From contig NZ_DJDT01000299.1 in the NCBI RefSeq assembly GCF_002432345.1, forward strand, positions 12,365 to 76,364: a DNA stretch of 64,000 nt. The letters run 5' to 3'. The position numbers and the translations under genes are program-made. Positions 9,705 through 18,255 of the stretch are shown piece by piece. The DNA is from Pedobacter sp. UBA5917 (GTDB lineage: Bacteria; Bacteroidota; Bacteroidia; Sphingobacteriales; Sphingobacteriaceae). The notes below the pieces were generated by a model. The model made no database searches. It had not been told where the DNA came from and saw only the letters and a program-made list of their open reading frames with translations. Positions within the stretch are counted from its first letter, which is position 1. Every line of letters begins with the position of its first letter.

Positions 9705-10577
9705 TTACAAGTTCCCAGATTCCCAATTTTTCCAGCTGTTATTGGGCTTCTGGGTCGGTTTCCAATTCGCAGTATCCCTTGTTACAAGAATCTTGGCAAT
9801 CAATTTATAAAGCTCCTGCCCACTCGGTAATACTTTATCATCGTAATGGCTTGAGTAGTGAAATTTGTCTATTGTCATTAATTTGGGAATATCTTTTGGG
9901 ATATGCTGACGGATATCATTGTCTGTTGCACTGATCAATTCGGGGTCCGTTTCGTGCAGGTACCTTATAAAATCTGGGAAACCGATCAATTTATTAGGAT
10001 TATCATATTCTTTAACCTTAATGCCCAGCTTTTCATAGTCGAGGTAATTATTGTTAAATGGCACAATTTTATCGCGGACCTTAATTTCCTTTATATCCCT
10101 GGCAATTATTTCGAAGCTTTCTTTACCTTCCTTGTCTTCAATTCTTGCAAATTCATCGGAATCAATGAGTGTTATGTCTGCCGTATTGCTGATATAGGTT
10201 GTTTCCTCAAATTTTTCAACAGAATAATTGATGCAGTTCCCAATGTAATCGAGTTCTATCGAAGCAGCAGTTGCGCGATTTTGATAACCGCTTTTTTCAA
10301 AAACTACCGCCCAACGTTTGTCATCGGCAAATAAATGGATCCTGTTGCCTGCCGTATTGAAATAACCGTGTTCAAGATCAAGGAAAAAGTTATATTTAAT
10401 ATCACCATGTTTTCCTGCAGGATAATATTTATCCGGAATGTCTTTAAATGACAGATCGAGTTGTTCCAATATTTCTTTTTCTGTAAACCTTACTACGCTA
10501 CTTTTTGTGGGGTCGTGTGTTATTTCCCCGAAACAAGCGCATAATAGTAGCATTGTTGCGATTAGCAATCGATCCAT
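9705..10577 (-). CDS. Lipoprotein of unknown function
   Basis: From ATG 10577 the protein is about 290 residues and opens with a lipoprotein signal (LLIATMLLLCACFGE), the lipobox Cys being in LCAC. A TTG at 10586 would add three residues. The remainder is a soluble domain with LDLEHGYFNTAGNRIHLFAD and an alternating charged pattern, resembling uncharacterised Bacteroidota DUF families; I cannot name a function. It is placed between the decayed copy and the intact TonB-C-like gene, all on the minus strand. Confidence 0.62.
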   Translation of the reverse strand: MDRLLIATMLLLCACFGEITHDPTKSSVVRFTEKEILEQLDLSFKDIPDKYYPAGKHGDIKYNFFLDLEHGYFNTAGNRIHLFADDKRWAVVFEKSGYQNRATAASIELDYIGNCINYSVEKFEETTYISNTADITLIDSDEFARIEDKEGKESFEIIARDIKEIKVRDKIVPFNNNYLDYEKLGIKVKEYDNPNKLIGFPDFIRYLHETDPELISATDNDIRQHIPKDIPKLMTIDKFHYSSHYDDKVLPSGQELYKLIAKILVTRDTANWKPTQKPNNSWKNWESGNL

Positions 10578-10628
10578 TCTATACAATTAATTAAATATGT
10601 TTTTTTTTGAATAAAAAAAATGCAAACA

Positions 10629-11060
10629 TCATTGCCACAAAATACAATTGATACTGCAGAGAAAAGTACTTTTAATCGCTTTACCATTAACAACCGGCGC
10701 TTTCCAGCCTTTTAATTTAAAAAATTTAGCTTTTATTTTAGCTTCACAGGCTTTGGTGAGGCTTTCGTCAGGAAAACCAACATCAGTGATGTTTCCCTGT
10801 TCGTTGATAAGCAACAGCATTTTTAATTTAGTTGGCGGATAACCACTGTTTTTAAAACCCTCCTTGCTCATCAAAGGCGTTACTTCAGCACTTAAATATC
10901 TATAAAATCCCCTAAGCCCATCTTTTGTATAGCTGGGCAAAGTACTTTCGTAATCAGGTTGAGGAACAGCTACTGTGGATATGCTGGTTTTAATCTGCGT
11001 ATAGCCCTTATATGAGCATAGGGCAATTAAAACCAAAAGAATGAGCGGAGCATTTTTCAT
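10629..11060 (-). CDS. Exported TonB C-terminal-like small protein
   Basis: 143 residues with a signal peptide (MKNAPLILLVLIALCSYKGYTQ). Residues 60-140 follow the pattern of the TonB C-terminal fold: KMLLLINEQGNITDVGFPDES, then a helix with KACEAKIK and a final strand WKAPVVNGKAIKSTF. Unlike true TonB it has no transmembrane anchor or proline spacer, so it is likely a free periplasmic protein. A truncated duplicate lies at 9562-9690. Confidence 0.7.
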   Translation of the reverse strand: MKNAPLILLVLIALCSYKGYTQIKTSISTVAVPQPDYESTLPSYTKDGLRGFYRYLSAEVTPLMSKEGFKNSGYPPTKLKMLLLINEQGNITDVGFPDESLTKACEAKIKAKFFKLKGWKAPVVNGKAIKSTFLCSINCILWQ

Positions 11061-11084
11061 TTAATGAAGGTATAAAAAAAATCA

Positions 11085-11834
11085 TCAAACCACTTCAATA
11101 CCCAAATGCCTGTAAGGTGCCAATGCGACATCTGCAGGGTCGGTTTCGGTGATGATTACATCTACATCGGTAACCGGACAAACATAATAAGGTTCAACGG
11201 TATTTATTTTTTCGAGCGCCGAGAGCGCAATGGTTTTCTGTGCCTGCATGATCATGGCGTTATTCAGCTGGGCATCTTCATAGATAATGGAGGTAATGCC
11301 CATGCTATGATGCAAACTGCAGATGCCGAGCACACAGATATCGGCCCTCACTTTTCTAAAGGTATCAACAGTATCCTGCCCCATGGTGGTAAATGCAGTT
11401 TTATGCAATCTTCCACCGGCAAATATCACTTCGGCGCTCGGATGGTCTTCCAAAATGTTAGCCACCGGAAAACTATTCGTAATGATGGTAATTTTTAAAT
11501 CTTTTGGCAATGCAGCAGCAAGGGCAACAACGGAAGTACCTCCATCAAAAAACACCACCTGGCCATCTTTCAAAAACTGTAAAGCTTTATTTGCGATAAC
11601 CTGCTTATGCTGCTGATTGTATTTTTCGCGCTCCCTGTAGTGCTGCGGAACAGGCGAATGGGAAATTGCACCACCCCTAACGGCACGCAGCAGTCCTTGC
11701 GAATCGAGTTCCTTAATATCGCGCCGTACGGTATCTTCCGATACATTCAGCAATGTACTCAATTCATCCAGCCTTACCTTACTGTCTTTTTCGATGTTAT
11801 CTATTATGATCTGTAAACGCTCTTCCTTTACCAT
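11085..11834 (-). CDS. DeoR-family transcriptional repressor
   Basis: 249 residues. The N-terminal winged helix (residues 1-57) shows the DeoR signature VSEDTVRRDIKELDSQGLLRAVRGGA; the C-terminal sugar-phosphate-sensing domain has FFDGGTSVVALA and the IVTNS-like IITNSFPVA and FAGG motifs. Such proteins respond to phosphorylated sugars or deoxyribose phosphates. It is divergent from a 5'-nucleotidase gene with three near-identical TTGCAA-based palindromes in the 96-nt gap, making autoregulation and control of the nucleotidase very likely. Confidence 0.9.
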   Translation of the reverse strand: MVKEERLQIIIDNIEKDSKVRLDELSTLLNVSEDTVRRDIKELDSQGLLRAVRGGAISHSPVPQHYREREKYNQQHKQVIANKALQFLKDGQVVFFDGGTSVVALAAALPKDLKITIITNSFPVANILEDHPSAEVIFAGGRLHKTAFTTMGQDTVDTFRKVRADICVLGICSLHHSMGITSIIYEDAQLNNAMIMQAQKTIALSALEKINTVEPYYVCPVTDVDVIITETDPADVALAPYRHLGIEVV

Positions 11835-11839
11835 AAAAA

Positions 11840-11927
11840 TGCAATATATTGCAAATATAAGAATTTATTCGAATTTAAATTTGCAATATATTGCAATATT
11901 AAATACTTTTGTTGCAAAATATAGCAA
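11840..11927. promoter_or_regulatory. Three phased DeoR operators
   Basis: TGCAATATATTGCA at 11840-11853, TTGCAATATATTGCAA at 11881-11896 and TTGCAAAATATAGCAA at 11912-11927 (two mismatches). Centres are 42 and 31 bp apart, close to four and three helical turns, so all face one side of the DNA. Site 2 overlaps the -33 box and site 3 the transcription start of the nucleotidase. Confidence 0.82.
11880..11911 (+). promoter_or_regulatory. Nucleotidase promoter TTTG-N20-TACTTTTG
   Basis: Perfect Bacteroidota promoter: TTTG at 11880-11883, 20 nt, TACTTTTG at 11904-11911, ATG at 11931. Confidence 0.82.
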
Positions 11928-11930
11928 ACC

Positions 11931-12482
11931 ATGAAAAAGACAATAGGCATTGATATGGATGGCGTACTGGCCGACATTGAAGATCACATATTACAAACCT
12001 ACTATACAGAAACAGGCATTTTACTTACACGTAATGATATTAAAGGCAAACAGGAAGAAGAACTTTTTCCGGATAGGGCCGTAGTAATGAATATCTGCAA
12101 CAGGGTAGGTTTTTTCAGAAATTTACCGGTTATGGAGGGCGCAATTGAAACGGTGAAACAGCTAATGGAAGATTATGAGATCTACATCGTTTCGGCCGCA
12201 ATGGAATTCCCCTTATCACTTTTCGAAAAACACGAATGGCTGGCCGAACATTTCCCTTTTATCGGCTGGAGAAATATTATCTTCTGTGGCGATAAAAGTA
12301 TTATAGATACCGATTATTTAATCGACGATCATTGTAAAAACCTCGATTTCTGTAAAGGAAAGCCCTTAATGTTTACTGCGTTCCACAATGTGGATAAAGA
12401 TCACCACCAACGCATCAACCATTGGAATGAGGTACCGGCTTTGTTAAAACAACTGGAAGAGGAAAACCTGACATTGGCATAA
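11931..12482 (+). CDS. HAD-family 5'(3')-deoxyribonucleotidase
   Basis: 183 residues. HAD motif I is IGIDMDGVLADIED (residues 5-18; nucleophile and acid Asp of DMDGV), motif II is the YIVSAAM segment and motif III/IV ends with FCGDKSIIDTDYLIDDH, matching the NT5C/YorS-type deoxyribonucleotidases that dephosphorylate dUMP or dTMP. Controlled by the divergent DeoR regulator through the operators upstream. This pairing suggests that deoxynucleotide or sugar-phosphate breakdown products are the inducer; that is inference. Confidence 0.88.
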   Translation: MKKTIGIDMDGVLADIEDHILQTYYTETGILLTRNDIKGKQEEELFPDRAVVMNICNRVGFFRNLPVMEGAIETVKQLMEDYEIYIVSAAMEFPLSLFEKHEWLAEHFPFIGWRNIIFCGDKSIIDTDYLIDDHCKNLDFCKGKPLMFTAFHNVDKDHHQRINHWNEVPALLKQLEEENLTLA

Positions 12483-12501
12483 TGAAACCCACCAAATAAA
12501 A

Positions 12502-12527
12502 AAAGGATGTAGCCGCTGGCTACACCC
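12502..12527 (-). terminator. Intrinsic terminator, minus strand
   Basis: On the minus strand GTGTAGCC, loop AGC, GGCTACAT, then seven T. It closes the transcript of the membrane protein at 12652 or of the structured region 12528-12605. Confidence 0.75.
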
Positions 12528-12610
12528 TCTATCTAAATTAACGCTCTCAACTATGAAGTTGATATAAGGCTCTCACCCCTTATGCCTACAATATTACGGC
12601 AGAAAGATTA
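12528..12610 (-). ncRNA. Structured 3' UTR or candidate small RNA
   Basis: Between the membrane-protein stop and the terminator there is a compact series of hairpins: TCAACT / AGTTGA around 12547-12562 and AAGG / CCTT around 12568-12585, with GCTCTCA present twice. No coding frame fits. It could be a processed 3' UTR RNA; no known family recognised. Confidence 0.28.
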
Positions 12611-12651
12611 AGATTTGATGAAGATTTTAATTTACTGCAAATATTTTTTGG

Positions 12652-14010
12652 TTAATCGCCACCACAGCCGCCACAGCTACCGCACGAACTTCCACATGAT
12701 GAACCGCAGGAACTGGCCCCTCCTCCGCTATCGCCGCCCCTATTTCTTTCAGCGTTAGCCAAAGGAATCAAACTGACTGATAATACGGCCGAACCATATA
12801 GAAAATAGTCCCAACGCCAATCGCGGTTTTCTTTTATTGCCGGTAGAATAGTTTGTTTATAAAGATTTGGGATGGCAAGACTAAAAAACTGCTGATTGAG
12901 TTTATAGAGGTAGTTTATTGTAAAAATGAGCAGAAGCCCCAGTAAAATTGCGATTTCAACAACAGGCTTATCCCTCGAAATACCTGTAATAAGACGAATC
13001 AACGAAAACATGATTAGGGCAGCAAAAACTGTAAAATTAAGATAAAACAGCTTTGCAAATGGCTGTGATTGATTCAAATACCACTTCAATTGGTCCATGC
13101 TCCTTGCGGTATTAGTAAAAATAGATTTAGCCCGCAATCTCTGGAGCAGCTCGCGATAAAAAATATTGCCATGGTCTTTTAAAACCGTAATTACCTGAAG
13201 TTGTTCACCGGAAAGACGATCGTTTCCATTTGAAATACGCACCCGCTGATCTGATCCAACACTTATTATACCATCGTTTATCAGTTCGCTTATTGTTCCA
13301 TTGATAACATCATCCAATTTTCCGCTTTTAAGATAAACCAGTTCGAATGGTTGAAGATGGTAAATAAAGGCCTCCTTATTAAAACTGCCGGCCAGCTGTT
13401 TAAACCTATTCTTTGTATATAAATTAAGAATAACATAAGCAGGAAGTATTAATCCAAGCAAACCCAAAATAAAATATGGATTATCGATATGGATATAAAG
13501 CGGTTTGAGCAGGTAATAAAAAGGGACAATCAGTAAAATAAAAGCTACTACACCATAAAGCGCAAAAAGGTCCGCGGTAATTTTAGCCGGTTTAAGTTTT
13601 AAACTGCCCAGCATGGTATCGTTCTGCCAAATATCTCCGGGTTGTTCGCCAAAATTGGCACCATAAAGTTTTTGGGTTTGATCTGCTGCTCTTTTAAACC
13701 GCTCAAATTCTGCTTTATTGTGCGTAGAGGGAACATGTTGGATAACTTTACCGAGCAGGGAACAGAAATCGTGGTAAGATTGGCTAAAAATGAGGTGCTG
13801 GTGCCAAACGATATCAACAATTGCAGCAGGCGAAACCATCACGTCAGAAGTGGCCGCGAGGTACATAAATTTTTTATACTCCAGAATGGCCTTTTCGGTA
13901 AAATCTCTTGTCCAGCGGTTCTCACTGGCCAATCTGACCGAAAAAGAATATTCGCCCGATGGATGATCGGGATTAAATTGAATGATCTTATCCCAGAGCG
14001 CCTCGTTCAT
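12652..14010 (-). CDS. TIGR04222-like membrane protein with Cys/Gly/Ser tail
   Basis: 452 residues. The N-terminal 130 residues contain VDIVWHQHLIFSQSYHDFC, the pattern of glycine-rich-domain-containing (GRDP-like) proteins. Two hydrophobic segments follow (about 155-200), then a winged-helix-like region, further spans near 320-370 and 405-425, and an unusual tail SSCGSSCGSSCGSCGGCGGD. The architecture matches the TIGR04222 group of bacterial membrane proteins, of unknown role. The Cys-rich tail could bind metal or be crosslinked. Monocistronic by position; the next minus-strand gene upstream is 417 nt away. Confidence 0.72.
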   Translation of the reverse strand: MNEALWDKIIQFNPDHPSGEYSFSVRLASENRWTRDFTEKAILEYKKFMYLAATSDVMVSPAAIVDIVWHQHLIFSQSYHDFCSLLGKVIQHVPSTHNKAEFERFKRAADQTQKLYGANFGEQPGDIWQNDTMLGSLKLKPAKITADLFALYGVVAFILLIVPFYYLLKPLYIHIDNPYFILGLLGLILPAYVILNLYTKNRFKQLAGSFNKEAFIYHLQPFELVYLKSGKLDDVINGTISELINDGIISVGSDQRVRISNGNDRLSGEQLQVITVLKDHGNIFYRELLQRLRAKSIFTNTARSMDQLKWYLNQSQPFAKLFYLNFTVFAALIMFSLIRLITGISRDKPVVEIAILLGLLLIFTINYLYKLNQQFFSLAIPNLYKQTILPAIKENRDWRWDYFLYGSAVLSVSLIPLANAERNRGGDSGGGASSCGSSCGSSCGSCGGCGGD

Positions 14011-14270
14011 AACAGTTTGTGTTATTTCTCAAATTCAAGCCATTTCCCCATCTTTTTCCATGGGAGGCAAAGTAAAATAAACAATAGTTCAAGTAGTATT
14101 TCCATACTATAAATATAATACAAATAAGGTTTAAATACATAACCCGCATGAGTTACCTTCATTTAGAGGGATAGTTTTGGATAAAAATCGATATGAACAC
14201 AGAGGAATTAATGCGTTCGATATCAAAAAATACTGTCATTTCCAGCGGCCCAGATAACTATCGGGGGTAA

Positions 14271-14356
14271 AGCAGTCGAGAAACGAATTGCTCAGCGAAG
14301 CTAAATCTATTTCGAGATAGATCTCTCCGCTACACTGCGTTTCGGTCGAGATGACG
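14271..14356 (-). repeat. Dispersed repeat, family 1 (GTCATCTCGAC...)
   Basis: Read on the minus strand: GTCATCTCGACCGAAACG, AGTGTAGCGGAGAGATCTA and an internal inverted part. The same sequence with a few substitutions occurs at 49718-49793 on the plus strand. Typical REP-like intergenic element of Bacteroidota. Otherwise the spacer 14011-14426 holds no gene that I can support. Confidence 0.7.
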
Positions 14357-14426
14357 CCAGATAATAGATCATTAAATAATGTCAAATGTAGCGATGTGCA
14401 GCGTAGACCAAACAATGATATTAACC

Positions 14427-15035
14427 TCACACCAATTCCTTTACCAATTTACTGCGTATGCGACTCAGTGTTTCGAGGCGCATACCCAGATAACTGGCAA
14501 TACAGCGCAACGGAACTTTTGACACATCAAAAGAATTTAATTCCAGAAATTTTTCATAGCGACGTTCTGCAGAAGGAATACGGGCGAGTATCGATCTTTC
14601 TGATGCAGCGTGGTATTGCAATGCCAGGATTTTCCGCCCGATTACATTGGTTTCGGGATGGATAGCGTATAACTTATCAATCAAAGCACGGGGAATGGGT
14701 ACGAGTTCGGAATTTTCGAGCGCCTGCAAATATTCAATAGATGGCTGAATACTCTCATCCGGATGCTGTATAGCCCCGATAAATTCGTTTCCCAAACTAA
14801 TCCAGGTAGTGATTTCTTTACCATCATCTTTGATAAAACCTCTTACCAGACTGTTTACCACAAAAAAAACATCGTCGTTATTATCAATCGGCGAAAGAAT
14901 ATACTTGTTCTTTTTAACCTGTATAGGCTGAACATTTTTTTCGATTTCCTGAATAAAACCCGGCGTTATCGGGCTCAAACTGCTGAAATAATTCAATACA
15001 GCATTCACTAAAAATACCTTTCGGGATTCAAGCAT
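14427..15035 (-). CDS. Crp/Fnr-family transcriptional regulator
   Basis: 202 residues: a cyclic-nucleotide-binding-like beta barrel (residues 25-125; KKNKYILSPIDNNDDVFFVVNSLVRGFI) and a C-terminal helix-turn-helix RCIASYLGMRLETLSRIRSKL. No Cys cluster, so not an iron-sulfur Fnr. The recognition helix LETLSRIR is typical of the large Bacteroidota Crp-like clade in which ligands are mostly unknown. Monocistronic. Confidence 0.85.
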   Translation of the reverse strand: MLESRKVFLVNAVLNYFSSLSPITPGFIQEIEKNVQPIQVKKNKYILSPIDNNDDVFFVVNSLVRGFIKDDGKEITTWISLGNEFIGAIQHPDESIQPSIEYLQALENSELVPIPRALIDKLYAIHPETNVIGRKILALQYHAASERSILARIPSAERRYEKFLELNSFDVSKVPLRCIASYLGMRLETLSRIRSKLVKELV

Positions 15036-15134
15036 ACAATATAGGGATAGACTTTAGACCTTTAATTATAGCAAATCCAACTGAAACTTGAAAATAAAGT
15101 AGATTATTGAGACGATTGTGCTGTTAAAAACTTA

Positions 15135-15449
15135 TTAAACGGTAGTTTTCCTGATGTTTTGGAGCGTGATCTGATAAATCCAGCTAAAAATACGCAACTT
15201 TGTTGCATCATAAAGATCGAAAGATTTCCATACTTCGCAAAAGGTCTGATCCAAAATCAATTTTGCCTTTTCCTCGTCATTTACTTTCCTGATAATCGCA
15301 CCATAAATGGCCGCAGCGTATTGTTTGTACAGCAATTTGAATGCTTTGCCATCCTGATTTCTCAGCTGATCAAAAAAGATTTCCTCGTTTGATAACCAAA
15401 CTTTTAGACTGGAATCCTGATCTACAATCCGGTTAACTGGCACATTCAT
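15135..15449 (-). CDS. Sigma-70 region 2-only protein
   Basis: 104 residues. FDQLRNQDGKAFKLLYKQYAAAIYG followed by ILDQTFCEVWKSFDLYDATKLRIFSWIYQI is the ECF sigma region 2 (core-binding helix and -10 recognition helix). The frame ends right after the region 2 helix with no room for region 4 before the next gene, so it lacks the -35-recognition domain. It may be a truncated relic or a stand-alone region 2 regulator. It lies just downstream of the duplicated surface cassette. Confidence 0.7.
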   Translation of the reverse strand: MNVPVNRIVDQDSSLKVWLSNEEIFFDQLRNQDGKAFKLLYKQYAAAIYGAIIRKVNDEEKAKLILDQTFCEVWKSFDLYDATKLRIFSWIYQITLQNIRKTTV

Positions 15450-15549
15450 AATAAATTGATATTATAAACTGAACCATGGATACCGTTGATTTGTTTAGTT
15501 CACACTGATTAATCAAACAACCACACAGAGTACCCCTAAAAGTGCTAAA

Positions 15550-16530
15550 TTAAAAGTAACATTTCGGCCGCCTGCTTTTTTTGGTAACCAGGTAATAACC
15601 AACCGAAACCTCATGCGAACCGTAATCATAATTAGCCAGTTTATTTAAACTATAATCATAAGCATAACCGATACGCAGGTTCTGCCGGATAAATAATTCG
15701 CTGATAAAACCAATGGCTGCACGATCGCGCAGGTTGTTATCCAGGTTTCGCTTTGGATATATTTTAACAGAAGTACGGTAAACAGCTCCGAGCCAAAAAC
15801 GTTCCTTTACCAGTAAAAAAGCATTCAGATCCAATGAAGTAGGTCCGTGCAGGTCATCTTTGATCAAAAAAGTTGGCTTAAAAACAAATTCATCATTCAA
15901 TGGCAGCGCAAAACCAGAGGTTAAATAAAAATGTGGCTGCACTTTAACATTAAGCAGGCTATAATCGTTAAAAACCGACAAGGATTTAGACAAAAGATTA
16001 TCGGCAGAAAAACCAATAAAAAATTTCTCATTAGAGTAATGGATGCCGGCCCGGATATCAGGCATCACTTGGCTTACATTCCCTGTTGGAATACGGCTAT
16101 CGCCCTGTTCAATCGGGTCGAGCAGGTTGCCATTTAAACTGGTTTGTATTACTCCCACGCCCAGACCAAAGGCGAGGATATTTGTCTCAGTACGATCTAA
16201 CTTTATGCGGTAGGCAAAATTCGCTGAGGCATTTAAAGCACTCTGCGCCCCGATTTTATCTTTGGTAATGATGGCGCCTATACCCAAACTTTCGTCATTA
16301 ATGGCTTCATCAGCCGAAATAGACAGGGTTTGCGGTGCACCTTTAACGCCGGTCCATTGTGCCCGTGCGAAGGCCTGCAGATAAAGCTCCTCTTTGTAGC
16401 CGGTATATGCGGGATTGATATACATCCCGTTAAAAACATACTGACCAAACTGCGCATTCTGTTGGGCATGAAGTTTAAAAAACGCCATGCAGACCATAAA
16501 AACAAGAACGACTTTTTTTAAGCTCATCAT
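15550..16530 (-). CDS. PorP/SprF-family T9SS outer-membrane protein (cassette 2)
   Basis: 326 residues with signal peptide (ends LHAQQ). QNAQFGQYVFNGMYINPAYTGYKE is the PorP/SprF start signature, and the rest is a 14-strand-like beta barrel ending KKSRRPKCYF. PorP/SprF proteins are outer-membrane partners that let T9SS type B cargo reach the surface (SprF with SprB in gliding Flavobacterium). It follows the type B cargo gene by 16 nt. Nearly colinear with the paralogue at 20593, including the identical SRRPKCYF end. Confidence 0.92.
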   Translation of the reverse strand: MMSLKKVVLVFMVCMAFFKLHAQQNAQFGQYVFNGMYINPAYTGYKEELYLQAFARAQWTGVKGAPQTLSISADEAINDESLGIGAIITKDKIGAQSALNASANFAYRIKLDRTETNILAFGLGVGVIQTSLNGNLLDPIEQGDSRIPTGNVSQVMPDIRAGIHYSNEKFFIGFSADNLLSKSLSVFNDYSLLNVKVQPHFYLTSGFALPLNDEFVFKPTFLIKDDLHGPTSLDLNAFLLVKERFWLGAVYRTSVKIYPKRNLDNNLRDRAAIGFISELFIRQNLRIGYAYDYSLNKLANYDYGSHEVSVGYYLVTKKSRRPKCYF

Positions 16531-16546
16531 ATCAGTTTAATTGTAT

Positions 16547-17491
16547 TTACCTAATAATGGTGATATAACCTTTATATTCAAGCCAATCGGTATTACCATT
16601 TTTCACCTTAACCACATAGAAATAAGTCCCATCACTTAATCCAGGCGCGGTCCAGTTATTGAGGTATTTGTTTGATTGATATACCGTACTTCCCCACCTA
16701 TTGATTACCGTTACTTCATTAAACTCAAAAGATTCGAGGTTTTCGAGATAAAATGTATCGTTTTTCCCATCCCCATTGGGTGTAAATACATTTGGTATCC
16801 TTAAACCCGAAATCTCTTTCAAATCGGTTGAAGTATTATTTGATAACACGGGATCATTTTCGGTTGCCGTTACAGTTGCGGTATTGCTTACCATGCCAGG
16901 TTGTTTTGCCCTTACATGCACCACAAGCTCTGCAAATTTTCCATTGCCCAAAAGATCTATCCCCCATTGAATAGTTCTTGTAGCCGGATCGTAAATGGCA
17001 GTTCCATCTGTTGGCTGGGCCAAACTTTCGAAAATGAGGTTATCTGGTAAAACATCCTTCACTTTTACGAATGTGGCATCATCTGTACCGTTATTCCGTA
17101 CATCCAGGTAGTAATCAAACACCTGGTTACTCAGTACATTTTTGGTTTCCGAGCGCTTGGTGATGGCTACATCAGCCACAGGTGTACTGATTACCTCTAC
17201 TTCTATCTCATCAGAAGATTCAGACTCGCAGTCTAAACGGTTTATTGCGGTAACCTTATAAATTCCTGCTGTTGCGGTAACGAGTTCCTGTTTGGTCTGG
17301 CCGGGCACACGCTTCCCATCCTTGTACCAGATGTACGAGGAAGCCCCCACCGAATTTGCGCGCAACGAAACCGCCGATCCTTTTTTGATCGTGATTTTCG
17401 GCCGCCCATTGGGTACGGTCTGGCTAAATCCTATTATAGATGAAAATAATAGAAAAGCCATAAACAGGAAGGTATAAAACCTAAGCCTCAT
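16547..17491 (-). CDS. DUF11 surface protein with T9SS type B sorting domain (cassette 2)
   Basis: 314 residues: signal peptide, one Ig-like domain (about 28-100; ASSYIWYKDGKRVPG), a DUF11 domain (about 105-225; DVAITKRSETKNVLSN to SNTATVTATENDPVLSNN) and the gliding-motility-associated C-terminal domain (about 228-314: IPNVFTPNGDGKND, VINRWGSTVY, GTYFYVVKV, GYITIIR). The C-terminal domain is the type B signal for export through T9SS. Directly upstream of its presumed PorP/SprF partner. Confidence 0.92.
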   Translation of the reverse strand: MRLRFYTFLFMAFLLFSSIIGFSQTVPNGRPKITIKKGSAVSLRANSVGASSYIWYKDGKRVPGQTKQELVTATAGIYKVTAINRLDCESESSDEIEVEVISTPVADVAITKRSETKNVLSNQVFDYYLDVRNNGTDDATFVKVKDVLPDNLIFESLAQPTDGTAIYDPATRTIQWGIDLLGNGKFAELVVHVRAKQPGMVSNTATVTATENDPVLSNNTSTDLKEISGLRIPNVFTPNGDGKNDTFYLENLESFEFNEVTVINRWGSTVYQSNKYLNNWTAPGLSDGTYFYVVKVKNGNTDWLEYKGYITIIR

Positions 17492-17529
17492 TTACAGATT
17501 TACAAACAGGAAAAATGGATTAAACGATA

Positions 17530-18225
17530 TTAAAAAGTAACCGGGGTAGCTTTTCCAGAAATCAACGCAGGTGTAATGGTTGGTTTGGTTGGTTTAGGCG
17601 TTACCGTTACATCATGATCTACCGTTTGTGCACAATATTTATTGCCGTTAATTTCGTAACCTACTTTTAAGCGGTATTTTGTAGTACCCACTGTAGGCGA
17701 AACCGGTGTATAATCTTTTTGGGTTGCACCGGCAATTGCGGTTTCGGCTGTACCAACAACAGTATACCATTGATAAGCTAAACTGGTAATGGTAGGATCT
17801 TCGGGATTGGTAATTGTTCCAATCTGGGCAATCGGTGTTTCCACACAAAAATCGGCCGCGGCAAAATTGGGCACCAATGGCTGAAGTACATAAACCGGGA
17901 TTTCCTGCATGTCTGACTCGCAGGATCCTGCGGCAGTAGCTTTCGAGCTTAAATAATAAAATCCATTTTTTAAAATGGCAGCGGGAATCTGGTTCCCACC
18001 GGTTAAAGTAATTAAGTCTGGTGGTGTTGTGGTTTGTGTAGCACTGTATCTTACAATCCAGTTTTGGCCTGGGGCTGGTGCAGGCAAGGTAAGATCGGAA
18101 CCTTTACAGAATAAGTTAACGCCTGTAGTGGTTGGTGTAACGGTAACCTGTGCCGAAACGCGTAAGAAGTTACATATCAGCAATAATGCGATTACGAATA
18201 AGCTCTTTTTAATTGTACTGTTCAT
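17530..18225 (-). CDS. Small secreted Ig-like protein, slot 2 of cassette 2
   Basis: 231 residues with signal peptide (MNSTIKKSLFVIALLLICNF to SAQ). The mature part looks like two Ig-like beta domains of the kind found beside CHU_C sorting domains (FCKGSDLTLPAP; YQWYTVVGTAETAIAG). No T9SS sorting domain is visible. It ends KPTKPTITPALISGKATPVTF, as if the first strand of another Ig domain had been left open. The corresponding gene in cassette 1 (22545) is the most diverged of the four slots. Confidence 0.75.
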   Translation of the reverse strand: MNSTIKKSLFVIALLLICNFLRVSAQVTVTPTTTGVNLFCKGSDLTLPAPAPGQNWIVRYSATQTTTPPDLITLTGGNQIPAAILKNGFYYLSSKATAAGSCESDMQEIPVYVLQPLVPNFAAADFCVETPIAQIGTITNPEDPTITSLAYQWYTVVGTAETAIAGATQKDYTPVSPTVGTTKYRLKVGYEINGNKYCAQTVDHDVTVTPKPTKPTITPALISGKATPVTF

Positions 18226-18255
18226 GGGGAATTGTTTTTTAGTTTGTTTAATTTT

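Noticed and set aside
12528..12610. tRNA or riboswitch in the spacer after the nucleotidase
   Set aside because: No cloverleaf, CCA end or known aptamer core could be drawn; kept only as a low-confidence structured RNA.
14236..14430. 64-codon minus-strand frame between regulator and membrane protein
   Set aside because: It covers a dispersed REP-like repeat; no start context and no protein features.
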